Shown here piece after piece: positions 16,249-26,068 of a DNA stretch of 37,754 nt. Both the position numbers and the translations under genes were made by a program. The DNA comes from Flavobacteriaceae bacterium (GTDB lineage Bacteria; Bacteroidota; Bacteroidia; Flavobacteriales; Flavobacteriaceae): assembly GCA_002700465.1 (NCBI GenBank), contig PADT01000011.1, forward strand, positions 1 to 37,754. Direction: 5' to 3'. The first letter of the stretch is position 1. The number at the start of each line of letters is the position of its first letter. A model generated the notes under the pieces. That model did no database searches and had not been told where the DNA came from. It worked only from the letters and a program-made list of their open reading frames with translations.

Positions 16249-16725
16249 ATGAACATTAAGGAAATTCAACAGTTAATCAAATTTGTAGCAAAATCAGGAG
16301 TAAGTGAAGTAAAAATTGAATCAAAAGATTTAAAATTAAGTGTTAAAACTGGAGCCTCAGGAAAACTTGTTTCACATACAGAACCAGTATTACTAAATAC
16401 GCAGCCATTAGTTCAAAATGTTTTATCAGAAACTTACTCTGAACCAGAAAAAGTTCAGGCTTCCGACACTTCCGAAGACAATCATTTAATCACTATCAAG
16501 TCACCTATTATCGGAACTTTTTATAGAAAGCCCTCGCCAGACAAGCCTAATTTTATTGAAATAGGAGATTCAATAAAGGAAGGAAGCGTATTGTGTGTAG
16601 TTGAGGCTATGAAACTTTTCAACGAAATAGAATCGGAATATTCAGGAAAAATTGTTAAAATTCTTGTTGATGACGCATCACCAGTTGAATTCGACCAACC
16701 GTTATTTGTAGTCGACCCTTCTTAA
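16249..16725 (+). CDS. accB: Biotin carboxyl carrier protein of acetyl-CoA carboxylase
   Basis: This 158-residue protein carries biotin between the two half-reactions of acetyl-CoA carboxylase. The biotinylated lysine is Lys122 in VEAMKLFNE. The biotinyl domain (from about residue 80, [20 protein letters not shown]) includes the protruding thumb loop typical of true BCCP. A flexible linker separates it from the N-terminal helical segment [13 protein letters not shown]. accC follows after 10 bases; the carboxyltransferase genes are not in this window. Confidence 0.96.
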   Translation: MNIKEIQQLIKFVAKSGVSEVKIESKDLKLSVKTGASGKLVSHTEPVLLNTQPLVQNVLSETYSEPEKVQASDTSEDNHLITIKSPIIGTFYRKPSPDKPNFIEIGDSIKEGSVLCVVEAMKLFNEIESEYSGKIVKILVDDASPVEFDQPLFVVDPS

Positions 16726-16735
16726 TCATATACTT

Positions 16736-18079
16736 ATGTTTAAAAAAATATTAATTGCTAACCGAGGCGAAATTGCGTTACGAATTATAAGAACTTGTAA
16801 GGAAATGGGTATTAAAACCGTGGCGGTTTACTCTGTAGCTGATGAGGAAAGCTTACATGTTAAATTTGCTGATGAAGCGGTTTGCATTGGCCCAGCTAAT
16901 AGTGCAGACTCGTATTTAAAAATACCAAATATTATTGCGGCAGCTGAAATTACTAATGCGGATGCTATTCATCCAGGATACGGTTTTCTTTCTGAAAATG
17001 CTAGATTTTCCAAAATATGTGATGAACATAAAATTAAATTTATTGGAGCTTCTGCAGAAATGATTGAAAGAATGGGCGACAAAGCTTCTGCAATTGCAAC
17101 AATGAAAGAAGCTGGTGTTCCAACAATTCCAGGATCTGGAGGAATTATCGAGACTTTTGATAAAGCTAAAAAAATAGCTAAAAAAATAGGGTACCCAGTA
17201 ATGATAAAAGCAACTGCAGGTGGTGGAGGAAAAGGAATGAGAGCAGTTTGGAATGAAGAAAGCTTTTTAGATTTATGGGAAAGTGCAAAACAAGAAGCAT
17301 TTGCATCATTTGGAAACGATGGAATGTACATGGAAAAGTTAGTTGTAGACCCTAGACATATTGAAATACAAATTGTAGCAGATAAATTTGGAAAAGCTTG
17401 TCATTTGTCTGAAAGAGATTGCTCTATACAAAGAAGACATCAGAAATTGACAGAAGAAACACCTTCTCCATTTATGACTGACAGTTTAAGAGAAAAAATG
17501 GGTAAAGCAGCTGTTAAAGCCTCCGAATATATCAAATACGAAGGAGCAGGAACAATTGAATTTTTAGTAGACAAAAACAGAAATTTTTATTTCATGGAAA
17601 TGAATACTAGAATTCAAGTTGAGCATCCAATTACCGAGCAAGTTATTGACTATGATTTGATTAAAGAACAAATTAAAGTTGCTTCTGGAGTAAGGGTTTC
17701 AGGAGAACATTATTTTCCTAATCTTCATTCAATCGAATGTAGAATAAACGCAGAAGATCCGTTTAAAGGATTTAGACCCTCGCCAGGCAAAATAACTAAC
17801 CTCCATTTGCCGGGGGGTCACGGAGTTAGATTGGACACGCATGTTTACAGTGGCTATATTATTCCTCCTAATTATGATTCTATGATTGCTAAATTAATTG
17901 TAACTGCTCAAAATAGAACAGACGCAATTGATAAAATGCGAAGAGCTTTAGATGAATTTATTATTGAAGGAATAAAAACAACTATTCCATTTCATAGACA
18001 ATTAATGGATCATCCAGACTATATTTCCGGGAATTACACCACGAAGTTCATGGAAGATTTTGAAATTGAAGAAAAATAG
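16736..18079 (+). CDS. accC: Biotin carboxylase of acetyl-CoA carboxylase
   Basis: This 447-residue ATP-grasp enzyme carboxylates BCCP-biotin with bicarbonate and ATP. It opens with [19 protein letters not shown], has the glycine-rich ATP loop [13 protein letters not shown], the [12 protein letters not shown] segment, and the active-site region [14 protein letters not shown]. The length is standard for bacterial AccC. Its stop codon is one base from the stop of asd on the opposite strand, leaving no room for a terminator between them. Confidence 0.97.
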   Translation: MFKKILIANRGEIALRIIRTCKEMGIKTVAVYSVADEESLHVKFADEAVCIGPANSADSYLKIPNIIAAAEITNADAIHPGYGFLSENARFSKICDEHKIKFIGASAEMIERMGDKASAIATMKEAGVPTIPGSGGIIETFDKAKKIAKKIGYPVMIKATAGGGGKGMRAVWNEESFLDLWESAKQEAFASFGNDGMYMEKLVVDPRHIEIQIVADKFGKACHLSERDCSIQRRHQKLTEETPSPFMTDSLREKMGKAAVKASEYIKYEGAGTIEFLVDKNRNFYFMEMNTRIQVEHPITEQVIDYDLIKEQIKVASGVRVSGEHYFPNLHSIECRINAEDPFKGFRPSPGKITNLHLPGGHGVRLDTHVYSGYIIPPNYDSMIAKLIVTAQNRTDAIDKMRRALDEFIIEGIKTTIPFHRQLMDHPDYISGNYTTKFMEDFEIEEK

Positions 18080-18080
18080 A

Positions 18081-19064
18081 TTAGAGGAATTTGGCAACTA
18101 CTTTTTCAGCTATTTGGACAGCATTTGTTGCTGCACCCTTTCTCAGATTATCAGCAACTACCCATAGATTTAATGCTTTTTCATGAGAAAAATCTTTTCT
18201 TATTCTTCCAACAAAAACTTCATCTTTGTTTTTTGAGTATAAAGGCATCGGATAACTTAGGGTTTCAATATCATCTTTAACTATAACGCCCGAAGCTTCT
18301 TTCAATAAACCTACAATGTCTGAAATATTAAATGAGTTTTCTAACTCGATGTTTATTGATTCACTATGCCCACCCATAACAGGAATTCGTACAGCAGTAG
18401 CGCTAACACTAATTGAAGAATCTAATATTTTATGCGTTTCGTTTGAAAGCTTCATCTCCTCTTTAGTATATCCATTTTCTAAAAAATCATCACAATGAGG
18501 AATTGCATTTTGATGAATTTTATAATTATATGCCATTTCTCCCTCAACACCTTTGTATTCGTTTTCTAGCTGTTTTAAAGCCTTAACACCTGTTCCAGTA
18601 ATAGATTGATAAGTTGAGACAATAACTCTTTTAATTTTATATTTTTTATGAATTGGAGCGAGAACCATTAGCATTTGAATTGTTGAGCAGTTTGGGTTTG
18701 CAATTATTTTGTCAGTTTCTTCAATTTCAGAACCATTAATTTCAGGAATAATTAATTTTTTTAAAGGATCCATTCTCCATGCAGAGGAATTATCAATTAC
18801 AATTGTTCCGACTTCTGCGAATTTAGGAGCCCATAACAATGAAGTTTCGCCTCCAGCCGAAAAAATAGCTATTTCTGGTTTTTTTTGAAGAGCTTCATCT
18901 AAGCCAATAACAGAATAATCTTTACCACAGTATGAAATAATTTTCCCAATTGAATTTTTGGACGCAACAAGAAGAAGTTCATCAAAATGTAAATTCCTTT
19001 CTTTAATAACATCCAGCATCACATTCCCAACCATACCTGTAGCACCTATAATTGCAATTTTCAT
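18081..19064 (-). CDS. asd: Aspartate-semialdehyde dehydrogenase
   Basis: This 327-residue enzyme reduces aspartyl phosphate to the semialdehyde for lysine/diaminopimelate, threonine and methionine. The NADP-binding start is MKIAIIGATGMVGNVML, the catalytic Cys126 lies in NPNCSTIQ, and the later conserved MGGHSES is present. The ATG at 19064 is preferred over a TTG 18 bases upstream, because family members begin directly at this dinucleotide-binding strand. A possible -7 element (TATTTTTG on the minus strand, 19080-19087) lies 16 bases upstream of the start. Confidence 0.95.
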   Translation of the reverse strand: MKIAIIGATGMVGNVMLDVIKERNLHFDELLLVASKNSIGKIISYCGKDYSVIGLDEALQKKPEIAIFSAGGETSLLWAPKFAEVGTIVIDNSSAWRMDPLKKLIIPEINGSEIEETDKIIANPNCSTIQMLMVLAPIHKKYKIKRVIVSTYQSITGTGVKALKQLENEYKGVEGEMAYNYKIHQNAIPHCDDFLENGYTKEEMKLSNETHKILDSSISVSATAVRIPVMGGHSESINIELENSFNISDIVGLLKEASGVIVKDDIETLSYPMPLYSKNKDEVFVGRIRKDFSHEKALNLWVVADNLRKGAATNAVQIAEKVVAKFL

Positions 19065-19160
19065 TTTTTTAATTTTAAACAAAAATAAATATTTATGATT
19101 AAGGAGATTGCGACCTACGCAAATAAGTCAATTTTAAAACAAAAAGTTAAAAATATAACA

Positions 19161-20258
19161 CTATTTAATTACAACTCTTTTAATTCTTCTGGAAATAGAA
19201 CTAATTAGTTCATAGGAAATAGTGTTTGCCTTTTTTGAAAATTCTTCTGCTGAATAAGAGTTGTCATCAAAGAATACGACTTCATCTCCTTCTTTACATT
19301 TAATTTCAGTGACATCTATCATTAACATGTCCATGCAAACATTGCCAACTATTTTAGCCATTTTATCTCCAAGAAGTACTTCTCCTTTTTTATTTCCGTA
19401 CTGTCTTCCAATTCCGTCTGCATGACCAATTGGAAGAGTAGCAATAACAGAATTTGCTTTGGCAGTAAAGCCTTTATTGTATCCAACAGAACTTCCTGCT
19501 TTAATTTCATGAATTTGAGATATTATTGTTTTTAATGACAATACAGGCTTCAGGTTGTTTTCATATTTTATGTCATTCCCGAATCCGTATAATCCAATGC
19601 CAGACCTTACCATATCAAACTGATATTCAGAAAAGTTTAAAATTCCAGACGTATTTAAAAGATGTTTTTTTAAAGGAGTTGTTAATTTGTTTTCTAAAGC
19701 TTTATCAATTGAAATAAACTCTTTAATTTGTTTTTCAGTATATTTTTTTTCATCTAAATCCTCAGAAGCACCAAGGTGAGAGAAGATATATTTTGGAAGA
19801 TTCGGCTTAATTAGCTGTGAGAGTTTGTCTATATCTTTTTTTAAAAATCCAAGCCTGTTTAATCCAGTATTGAATTTTATTTGATACGGGTAGGATGTTT
19901 TATTTTTGTTTTTTAAAGCTTCAATAAAAAAAGATAAAATTCTAAAAGAGTAAATGCTTGGCTCCAATTGATTCAGTATTATTTCTTTAAAATCGTTTTC
20001 TTGAGGATGTAAAACAAGAATAGGAATTTTAATCCCAAATTTTCTTAAATCAACTCCTTCTTGAGTATAAGCAACAGCTAAATAATTAACTCCTAGTTGT
20101 TCTAATTCTTTAGACACAACTCTTGAGTCGCTCCCATATGAAAACGCCTTTACAACCGCCATAAATTTAGTTTGGGAATTTATTTGGGATTTTAAATAAT
20201 CTAAATTATTTTTTAAGTTTTTAAGCTTAATCTCTACAGTTGTTTCTTTAATAGACAT
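19161..20258 (-). CDS. alr: Alanine racemase
   Basis: This 365-residue PLP enzyme makes D-alanine for peptidoglycan. The PLP lysine is Lys37 in VVKAFSYGSDS, where the more usual AVVKANAYGHG is changed as often in Bacteroidota. The second-base tyrosine is Tyr260 in SVGYNKGF. FNTGLNRLGF and DMVRSGIGLYGFG are further family segments. It starts 2 bases after the end of tdk and is almost certainly co-transcribed with it. Confidence 0.95.
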   Translation of the reverse strand: MSIKETTVEIKLKNLKNNLDYLKSQINSQTKFMAVVKAFSYGSDSRVVSKELEQLGVNYLAVAYTQEGVDLRKFGIKIPILVLHPQENDFKEIILNQLEPSIYSFRILSFFIEALKNKNKTSYPYQIKFNTGLNRLGFLKKDIDKLSQLIKPNLPKYIFSHLGASEDLDEKKYTEKQIKEFISIDKALENKLTTPLKKHLLNTSGILNFSEYQFDMVRSGIGLYGFGNDIKYENNLKPVLSLKTIISQIHEIKAGSSVGYNKGFTAKANSVIATLPIGHADGIGRQYGNKKGEVLLGDKMAKIVGNVCMDMLMIDVTEIKCKEGDEVVFFDDNSYSAEEFSKKANTISYELISSISRRIKRVVIK

Positions 20259-20260
20259 TA

Positions 20261-20833
20261 TTATAACTTTCTTTTATTCATTTTTTTAATGAAAACCTCT
20301 CTGGATAAAGGCTCATATTCTTTTTTTTCACCAATTAAAACCAAATCTTTACTCTTCTCTTTTCTAAAGCTGTATCCAGCAGAATTTCCTGTTTCAACAC
20401 ATATTGCATGAACTTTTTTAACTTCTTCTGCACAGGCCATTAAATTAGGCATTGGTCCAAAAGGATTCCCTTCATAATCCATGTCAAGCCCAGCCACAAT
20501 TACTCTGTAACCATCGTTAGCAAGCGTATTACAAACTTCAACAAGCGACTGCTCAAAAAACTGAGCCTCATCAATACCAATCACATCTAATCCTTTACAA
20601 TTTTTTAAAATCTCTTCAGAATTGGAAATTATTGTTGCTGAAATTTCGTTTTTAGCATGAGAAATTATTTTATTATTGGGACTTCTAGAATCTGTTTTTG
20701 GCCTGAAAACTTTATATTTTTTTCCAGCTAATTCAACTTTTTTGATTCTTCTAATTAATTCTTCAGTTTTTCCAGAAAACATAGATCCGCAAACCACCTC
20801 TAATCTTCCTTTAAACTCATACTTTTTATTCAT
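20261..20833 (-). CDS. tdk: Thymidine kinase (type II)
   Basis: This 190-residue salvage enzyme phosphorylates thymidine. Walker A is GSMFSGKT at residues 16-23, the DEAQFFE segment carries the catalytic glutamate region, and GLDMDYEGNPFGPMP is the family-typical lasso. The zinc-site cysteines appear reduced: the usual CxxC pairs are not obvious, with Cys in MACAEE and AICVETG only. It is the first gene of the minus-strand run tdk-alr-asd and is divergent from rsmI. Confidence 0.95.
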   Translation of the reverse strand: MNKKYEFKGRLEVVCGSMFSGKTEELIRRIKKVELAGKKYKVFRPKTDSRSPNNKIISHAKNEISATIISNSEEILKNCKGLDVIGIDEAQFFEQSLVEVCNTLANDGYRVIVAGLDMDYEGNPFGPMPNLMACAEEVKKVHAICVETGNSAGYSFRKEKSKDLVLIGEKKEYEPLSREVFIKKMNKRKL

Positions 20834-20847
20834 CTAATTAATATTTA

Positions 20848-20877
20848 TTGAAATCTTATACAAAGTACTTAACTTTA
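20848..20877 (+). promoter_or_regulatory. Possible promoter for rsmI-recJ
   Basis: TTG at 20848-20850 and TAACTTTA at 20870-20877 are 19 bases apart and match the flavobacterial consensus except for the final base. A transcript would carry a leader of about 25-30 bases before the rsmI ATG at 20911. Confidence 0.35.
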
Positions 20878-20890
20878 AAGATTCGACAAA
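20861..20890 (-). promoter_or_regulatory. Possible promoter for tdk-alr-asd
   Basis: On the minus strand, TTTG (20887-20890) and TACTTTG (20861-20867) are 19 bases apart. The -7 element is one base shorter than TAnnTTTG. The position, about 28 bases before the tdk ATG, is suitable, and it overlaps the proposed rsmI promoter head to head. The support is weak. Confidence 0.25.
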
Positions 20891-20910
20891 GGTCCAAAAA
20901 TTAATTCAAC

Positions 20911-21585
20911 ATGGCAAAACTATATATTGTTCCAACTCCAATTGGAAATTTAGAAGATTTTACCTTTAGAGCGATTAATATTTTAAAGGATGTGAATTTG
21001 ATTCTATGTGAAGACACAAGAAGAAGCAAAAAATTACTAATTCATTATAATATTGAAACGCCACTACGTTCACATCACAAATTTAATGAGCACAAAGAGA
21101 TAGGAAAAATTGTAGACAAAATTTTGTCAGGAGAAAAAATTGCATTGATATCAGACGCGGGTACACCCGGAATTTCTGACCCTGGTTTTTTAGCTGTTAG
21201 AACATGTCTCGAAAATAATATTCAAGTAGAATGTTTGCCAGGTGCAACAGCGTTGATACCAGCTCTTGTGAATAGCGGAATTCCTTTTGACAAGTTTGTG
21301 TTTGAAGGGTTTTTACCTTTAAAAAAAGGAAGAAAAACTAGACTTGAAAAGCTTTCTGAAGAAAAAAGAACAATGATTTTTTACGAGTCTCCTCACAAGC
21401 TTTTAAAAACATTAAACGATTTTAGTAATAGTTTTGGTTCCGACAGAAAAGTTTCAATTTCCAGAGAACTCACTAAAATATATGAGGAAACGATTCGTTT
21501 AAGTTTAGAGGAGAGTATTAAATTATTCAATGAAAAACCTCCAAAAGGAGAATTTGTAATAATTGTCGAGGGATGTAAAAATTAA
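20911..21585 (+). CDS. rsmI: 16S rRNA (cytidine(1402)-2'-O)-methyltransferase
   Basis: This 224-residue SAM-dependent enzyme methylates the 2'-O of C1402 in 16S rRNA. Segments typical of RsmI are LYIVPTPIGNLEDFTFRA at the start, LCEDTRRSKKLL, ISDAGTPGISDPGF and FYESPHKLLKTL. The C-terminal extension seen in many proteobacterial copies is absent, as usual in this phylum. recJ begins 3 bases after its stop. Confidence 0.96.
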   Translation: MAKLYIVPTPIGNLEDFTFRAINILKDVNLILCEDTRRSKKLLIHYNIETPLRSHHKFNEHKEIGKIVDKILSGEKIALISDAGTPGISDPGFLAVRTCLENNIQVECLPGATALIPALVNSGIPFDKFVFEGFLPLKKGRKTRLEKLSEEKRTMIFYESPHKLLKTLNDFSNSFGSDRKVSISRELTKIYEETIRLSLEESIKLFNEKPPKGEFVIIVEGCKN

Positions 21586-21587
21586 TA

Positions 21588-23273
21588 ATGAATTGGGTTA
21601 TAAAAGAAAATGTCGATAACGAGTTTGTAAGTACACTTTCAAAGGAATTAAACATCTCTCCTATCTTGTCTTCAATGCTTATCAAAAGAGATATTAAAAC
21701 TTTTGATCAAGCAAAAACATTTTTTCGACCAAACTTTGAGATGCTACACGACCCTTTTTTAATGAAAGATATGAGTATTGCGGTTGAAAGAATTCAAAAA
21801 GCTGTAGAAAAAAAAGAATCTATAATGATTTTTGGAGATTATGATGTTGACGGCACTAGCTCTGTTGCCTTACTTTCTTTATACTTGGAATCACTTGGGC
21901 TGTGTGTTACAAAATACTTGCCTGATAGAAAAAACGAAGGGTATGGCATTTCCATCAATGCAATAGATAATGCACTCAAGAAGAAACAAAAACTAATTAT
22001 AGCTTTAGATTGCGGAATAAAAGCTCATAAACAAGTAGAATACGCCAAAAAAAAAGGAATAGAGTTTATAATATGCGATCATCATAATCCAGAAAAAAAT
22101 ATTCCTAAAGCTTTAGCCGTCTTAAACCCAAAGAGAAAAGACTGTGGATATCCATACAAAGAGTTGTGCGGATGTGGAGTAGGATTTAAATTAGTTCAAG
22201 CAATAGAGTCTAGGCATTCAAATGACAATCAAATTATAAATTATTTAGATTTAGTTGCTTTAGCCATTGCAGCAGATGTTGTTCCGTTAACTGGAGAAAA
22301 TAGAGTCTTGGCTTTTATTGGCCTTCAAATTATTAATTCAAACCCTAAATTGGGAATTCATTGTCTTCTAAAGAAAAATATTAAAAAAGAATACACGATA
22401 AGTGATTTAATGTATTATGTTGGCCCAAGAATAAATGCAGCAGGACGAATCAAACACGCATCATTGGCGCTGGAACTGTTAATGTGCAATGAAATAAATT
22501 CTGCAGAAAAATTAGCTTTAGAAATAGATGAATTAAACACCTCAAGAAGAGAAATTGAGAAGGACATAACTAATCAGGCAATTGATCAGGTTGAGAATTC
22601 AAGCAAAAAACTAAATTCTATTGTTGTTTTTGATTCAGATTGGAATAAAGGAGTTATTGGAATTGTTGCCTCTAGGCTTGTAGATAAATATTATAAACCA
22701 TCAATAGTTTTTTGCGAGTCTTCTGAAGGGTTTTTAACGGCTTCAGCTAGATCAATTAAAGGGTTAGATCTTTACTCAGTAATTAGTCAGTGTAAGGAAT
22801 ACATTGATCAGTTTGGAGGGCATAAATACGCTGCTGGACTTACAATCAAAAAAGAAAATTTAGAGGGATTTAAAAAACGTTTTGAAAATATTGTTTCGCA
22901 GACAATTGATAATAATGTTTTTGAACAGGAATTATTAATTGAATCAAAGATTAATTTGAGTGAGATTACTCCTAAATTTTTTAGAATTTTAAAACAATTT
23001 GAACCGTTTGGCCCAGGAAATAAATCTCCTGTTTTTTTATCTGAAAATCTACAAATAAAAGGGAAGCCTTTGGAGCTTGGGAAAGAAAAAGAACATATAA
23101 AACTTAATCTTACTCAAGACAATAAAAATTCATATTCATCTATAGGGTTTTGGTTTTCTAATAAATTCAATAACCTTGAAAACAAAGAAAATTTTTCAGC
23201 AGTTTTTAATATTGATGAAAATAATTGGAAAGATCGTTCTAGTATTCAATTAAAATTAAAAGACTTAAAATAA
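21588..23273 (+). CDS. recJ: Single-stranded-DNA-specific exonuclease RecJ
   Basis: This 561-residue 5'-3' single-strand exonuclease acts in recombination and mismatch repair. DHH-family motifs are in order: DYDVDG at residues 84-89, IIALDCGIKA, ICDHHNPE, and LAIAADVVPL. The DHHA1 part has GGHKYAAGLTI, and the C-terminal OB-like domain includes FEPFGPGNKSPVF. The length matches the core bacterial enzyme. It ends at a strong bidirectional hairpin shared with the opposing TonB receptor gene. Confidence 0.96.
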   Translation: MNWVIKENVDNEFVSTLSKELNISPILSSMLIKRDIKTFDQAKTFFRPNFEMLHDPFLMKDMSIAVERIQKAVEKKESIMIFGDYDVDGTSSVALLSLYLESLGLCVTKYLPDRKNEGYGISINAIDNALKKKQKLIIALDCGIKAHKQVEYAKKKGIEFIICDHHNPEKNIPKALAVLNPKRKDCGYPYKELCGCGVGFKLVQAIESRHSNDNQIINYLDLVALAIAADVVPLTGENRVLAFIGLQIINSNPKLGIHCLLKKNIKKEYTISDLMYYVGPRINAAGRIKHASLALELLMCNEINSAEKLALEIDELNTSRREIEKDITNQAIDQVENSSKKLNSIVVFDSDWNKGVIGIVASRLVDKYYKPSIVFCESSEGFLTASARSIKGLDLYSVISQCKEYIDQFGGHKYAAGLTIKKENLEGFKKRFENIVSQTIDNNVFEQELLIESKINLSEITPKFFRILKQFEPFGPGNKSPVFLSENLQIKGKPLELGKEKEHIKLNLTQDNKNSYSSIGFWFSNKFNNLENKENFSAVFNIDENNWKDRSSIQLKLKDLK

Positions 23274-23303
23274 AAAAAGCCCCTTTTTCAAGAGGCTTTT
23301 TTT
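23272..23303. terminator. Bidirectional rho-independent terminator
   Basis: AAAAAAAGCC at 23272-23281 is complementary to GGCTTTTTTT at 23294-23303, with a 12-base loop. T-runs appear on both strands, so it can stop recJ transcription on the plus strand and TonB-receptor transcription on the minus strand. It lies in the 53-base gap between the two convergent genes. Confidence 0.85.
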
Positions 23304-23326
23304 AATAAACAGAAACTCTGTTTTTA

Positions 23327-26035
23327 TTAGAATCTGTAAGTGAACCCTACATTCCAAGTTCTACCCCATCCAGGGAAAACTTTGTTTCTTGTATTAACAC
23401 CTAAGTAAGTACTATCCCCAGGTCCAGCCTCATAGTTTGTAGCTGATTCTGCGAAGTAATAATTATCAAAGATATTGTTTATGTTGGCTCTTAGGTAAAC
23501 AGTTTCACCTGCAACATCTAGCTTGTAAGAAGCTCCAAAGTCAAACAGGTCATATGAGGGAAGCATCATTGCCTCATCTTCAGGGCTAGTGAAATCTTCT
23601 ACATTAAAATCTGCATATAAGTCAGAAGCCGTAAACATGCTAATGTTAAACTTAAATAGATCAGAAGGAGTAACAACTAAATTAACTCTTGAAGTTGTTT
23701 GAGCAGCATCTCCAACCTTAACTCCATCTAGATAAATTACACTGCTTCCTAGTAATGTATTACTTGAATCAAAGACATCTGCAGTTACATCCCCTCCGTA
23801 TTCGTAGTTTCCTAATGTAAGCATACCTTCTACTTTAACAAATGGGCTAATTTCATAAACTCCATCAAATTCAATTCCAGTGTGTACTTGTTCTATTCCA
23901 TAGTAATTAGCATTACCATTCACTCCATCAACTCTTACTCCATCTCTTAGGAATCTGTCTTTCCAAGTCGTTTTATAAATGTTAATGTTGAAATTAAAGT
24001 TACTAGATCTGTATCCGTATCCAGCCTCTAAACCAACAACTTCTTCATTTCTCAAATCAGGATTAAGATTGTTTCCATAATTAATATAAACAGCATCAAA
24101 GTTTGGTTGCTTAGAGTAAGTCCCTGCATTAACATAAACATTGCTTTTAGCATTAATGTTATAGTTTGCACCACCTTTTATATTTCCTCCACTAATGTTT
24201 TTCCAATCAGTTTTTTGATTTCCAGGGGTTTCGTTAAAAAACTCTTCTCTTTGGAAACCTTGATTAGACACAGCTCCTTGAACAAATACAGAAAGATCGT
24301 CATTGCTGTATTCTAATTGACCAAACACACCGCTCCATCTCACAAACCCATCATTGTGATAATCAATTTTTTCTTCATTATCAGTGTCTTTAAAGACATT
24401 CCATAAATCGCTCACATTAGATCCGTATGTAGTAGTTCTAACAGCGCTTCCGCCAGAATAATTTACATTATCAAAATCTCTGTATCCGTCAGCACCTAAA
24501 AGGTGATCTAATCTTCTGTAGTGTATACCTCTATAATTTCTTAAATCAACTCCAAAATCTAAAGTTAATTTATCAGAAAGTTCTTTCTTTAAATTGATAA
24601 GACTACCAACAAAGTTGTGTGAGTTTACAGAAGCTCTTCTTACAAAACCGTTTCTTTTTACACCATCAACTCTTTCGTCCTGGTCGTTCACAATATATAA
24701 TCCAGTAGCAGCATCAACAACATTGTTGTAACTGTAGCCTCCGCTCCAATTACCTCCTTGACCACTGTTTGAATTTACAATTTGATCCCATTCTACTTCT
24801 CCAGTCATCTCATTTCTAAACCTTGAACTACTAGCGTAATTTCCACCTAAACGACCAATATCTCCAGTTCCACCTCCTCTTCCAACAGAATAGTAAGCAG
24901 AAGCTGATAAATTAGTTGATTCGTTGATTTTATATTCCCAGTTAACAGAAGCAATAGGCTTGTGGTAGAAATTTCTTCTCCAGTTAAATTCTTGCCCATT
25001 CATATAACCGTGATTGTAGTTATAACGTATACCATACTTTTCATAATCAGCAGCGTCAGCCATATTATAATAGCTGCTAGTTCTTTGATTGTGAACCTGA
25101 GGAGCACCAGTTACAATAACTTGCACATTATGTTTATCATCATCTGAAGCCCATCCATATCCCATAAAATAGTTATAGCCTTCAAACATAGTTCCGTTAA
25201 CGTATCCATCTCCTTCAACCCTTGAAAACAATAAAGAAAGCGCATGACCACCTTCCATTTCACCAGTATTGTATGAAGCTACAGTTTTCATGTATCCATC
25301 ATTACCAACAGTTGCGGCAATCTTACCACCTTTAGTTAGTTCAGTAGACTTTGTTAATACATTGATTGTACCACCAACAGATGAAATTGCTAATTTAGAA
25401 GCTCCAAGACCTCTTTGAACCTGCATAGCAGAAACAACGTCAGTTAAGCCAGACCAGTTAGACCAGTAAACTCTACCATTCTCCATATCATTTACAGGGA
25501 TACCGTTAATTAAAACCGCAGTATTTTGTGAGTCAAATCCTCTAACATTAATTCTAGAATCTCCAAAAGCACCACCAGCTCTTGTTGCATAAACACCTGG
25601 AGTTGAATTAAGCATTTCAGGAAGTTCTAAGTTTCCAATTCTTTCTTGTATATCAGAAGCTGTTAAAGTAGATACTGCAACCGGAGTTTTTCTGTCAACA
25701 GCAAAATCAACAGTTCCAAAAACAGTAATACCGTCAAGTTCGTTAGCACTTGCTGAAAGAGCAATGTTGCCTAAACTTATTCCTGAGTTAAAAGCTATTT
25801 CCTTAGAATCGTATCCAACGTAAGAAACAACTAATGTTCCTGACCCAGATGCGGTAATTGTAAATGCACCATTAAAATCAGTAGAAACTCCATTCGAAGT
25901 TCCTTTAACAAGTACGGTAGCGCCTGGAAGACCAGAGCCTAATTCAGCGTCAACAACTGTACCTGTTATAACGTTTTGAGCGTAACAGAATCCTGAGATC
26001 AGAATTGCTGTAAAAAGTAAGGTTATTTTTTTCAT
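23327..26035 (-). CDS. TonB-dependent outer-membrane receptor with N-terminal carboxypeptidase-like domain
   Basis: This 902-residue outer-membrane transporter has a signal peptide cleaved near residue 19 (SGFCYA). A CarboxypepD-reg-like beta domain follows (about 21-95, VITGTVVDAELGSGLPGATV), then a plug domain (about 115-230, LPEMLNSTPGVYATRAGGAF and VQRGLGASKLAISSVGGTIN), and a large beta barrel ends in the terminal aromatic FTYRF. No SusD-like gene lies next to it, so a glycan-utilisation pair is unlikely, and the ligand (iron chelate, cobalamin or other) is not deducible. It faces recJ across a terminator and is downstream of pgi on the same strand after a 149-base gap, so it probably has its own promoter. 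Confidence 0.93.
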   Translation of the reverse strand: MKKITLLFTAILISGFCYAQNVITGTVVDAELGSGLPGATVLVKGTSNGVSTDFNGAFTITASGSGTLVVSYVGYDSKEIAFNSGISLGNIALSASANELDGITVFGTVDFAVDRKTPVAVSTLTASDIQERIGNLELPEMLNSTPGVYATRAGGAFGDSRINVRGFDSQNTAVLINGIPVNDMENGRVYWSNWSGLTDVVSAMQVQRGLGASKLAISSVGGTINVLTKSTELTKGGKIAATVGNDGYMKTVASYNTGEMEGGHALSLLFSRVEGDGYVNGTMFEGYNYFMGYGWASDDDKHNVQVIVTGAPQVHNQRTSSYYNMADAADYEKYGIRYNYNHGYMNGQEFNWRRNFYHKPIASVNWEYKINESTNLSASAYYSVGRGGGTGDIGRLGGNYASSSRFRNEMTGEVEWDQIVNSNSGQGGNWSGGYSYNNVVDAATGLYIVNDQDERVDGVKRNGFVRRASVNSHNFVGSLINLKKELSDKLTLDFGVDLRNYRGIHYRRLDHLLGADGYRDFDNVNYSGGSAVRTTTYGSNVSDLWNVFKDTDNEEKIDYHNDGFVRWSGVFGQLEYSNDDLSVFVQGAVSNQGFQREEFFNETPGNQKTDWKNISGGNIKGGANYNINAKSNVYVNAGTYSKQPNFDAVYINYGNNLNPDLRNEEVVGLEAGYGYRSSNFNFNINIYKTTWKDRFLRDGVRVDGVNGNANYYGIEQVHTGIEFDGVYEISPFVKVEGMLTLGNYEYGGDVTADVFDSSNTLLGSSVIYLDGVKVGDAAQTTSRVNLVVTPSDLFKFNISMFTASDLYADFNVEDFTSPEDEAMMLPSYDLFDFGASYKLDVAGETVYLRANINNIFDNYYFAESATNYEAGPGDSTYLGVNTRNKVFPGWGRTWNVGFTYRF

Positions 26036-26060
26036 AAATTTTATTGTAGTTAATATTCTG

Positions 26061-26068
26061 CAAATGTG
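26061..26068 (-). promoter_or_regulatory. Possible -7 element for the TonB receptor gene
   Basis: CACATTTG on the minus strand, 25 bases before the ATG at 26035, differs from TAnnTTTG at the first base. The nearest upstream TTG is 28 bases away, which is too far, so only half of the promoter is supported. The rest of the 26036-26184 spacer is A/T-rich with no stable hairpin seen. Confidence 0.3.

Noticed and set aside
19065-19082. TTG at 19082 as start of asd
   Set aside because: It would add six residues before the standard dinucleotide-binding start; ATG 19064 is a better fit.
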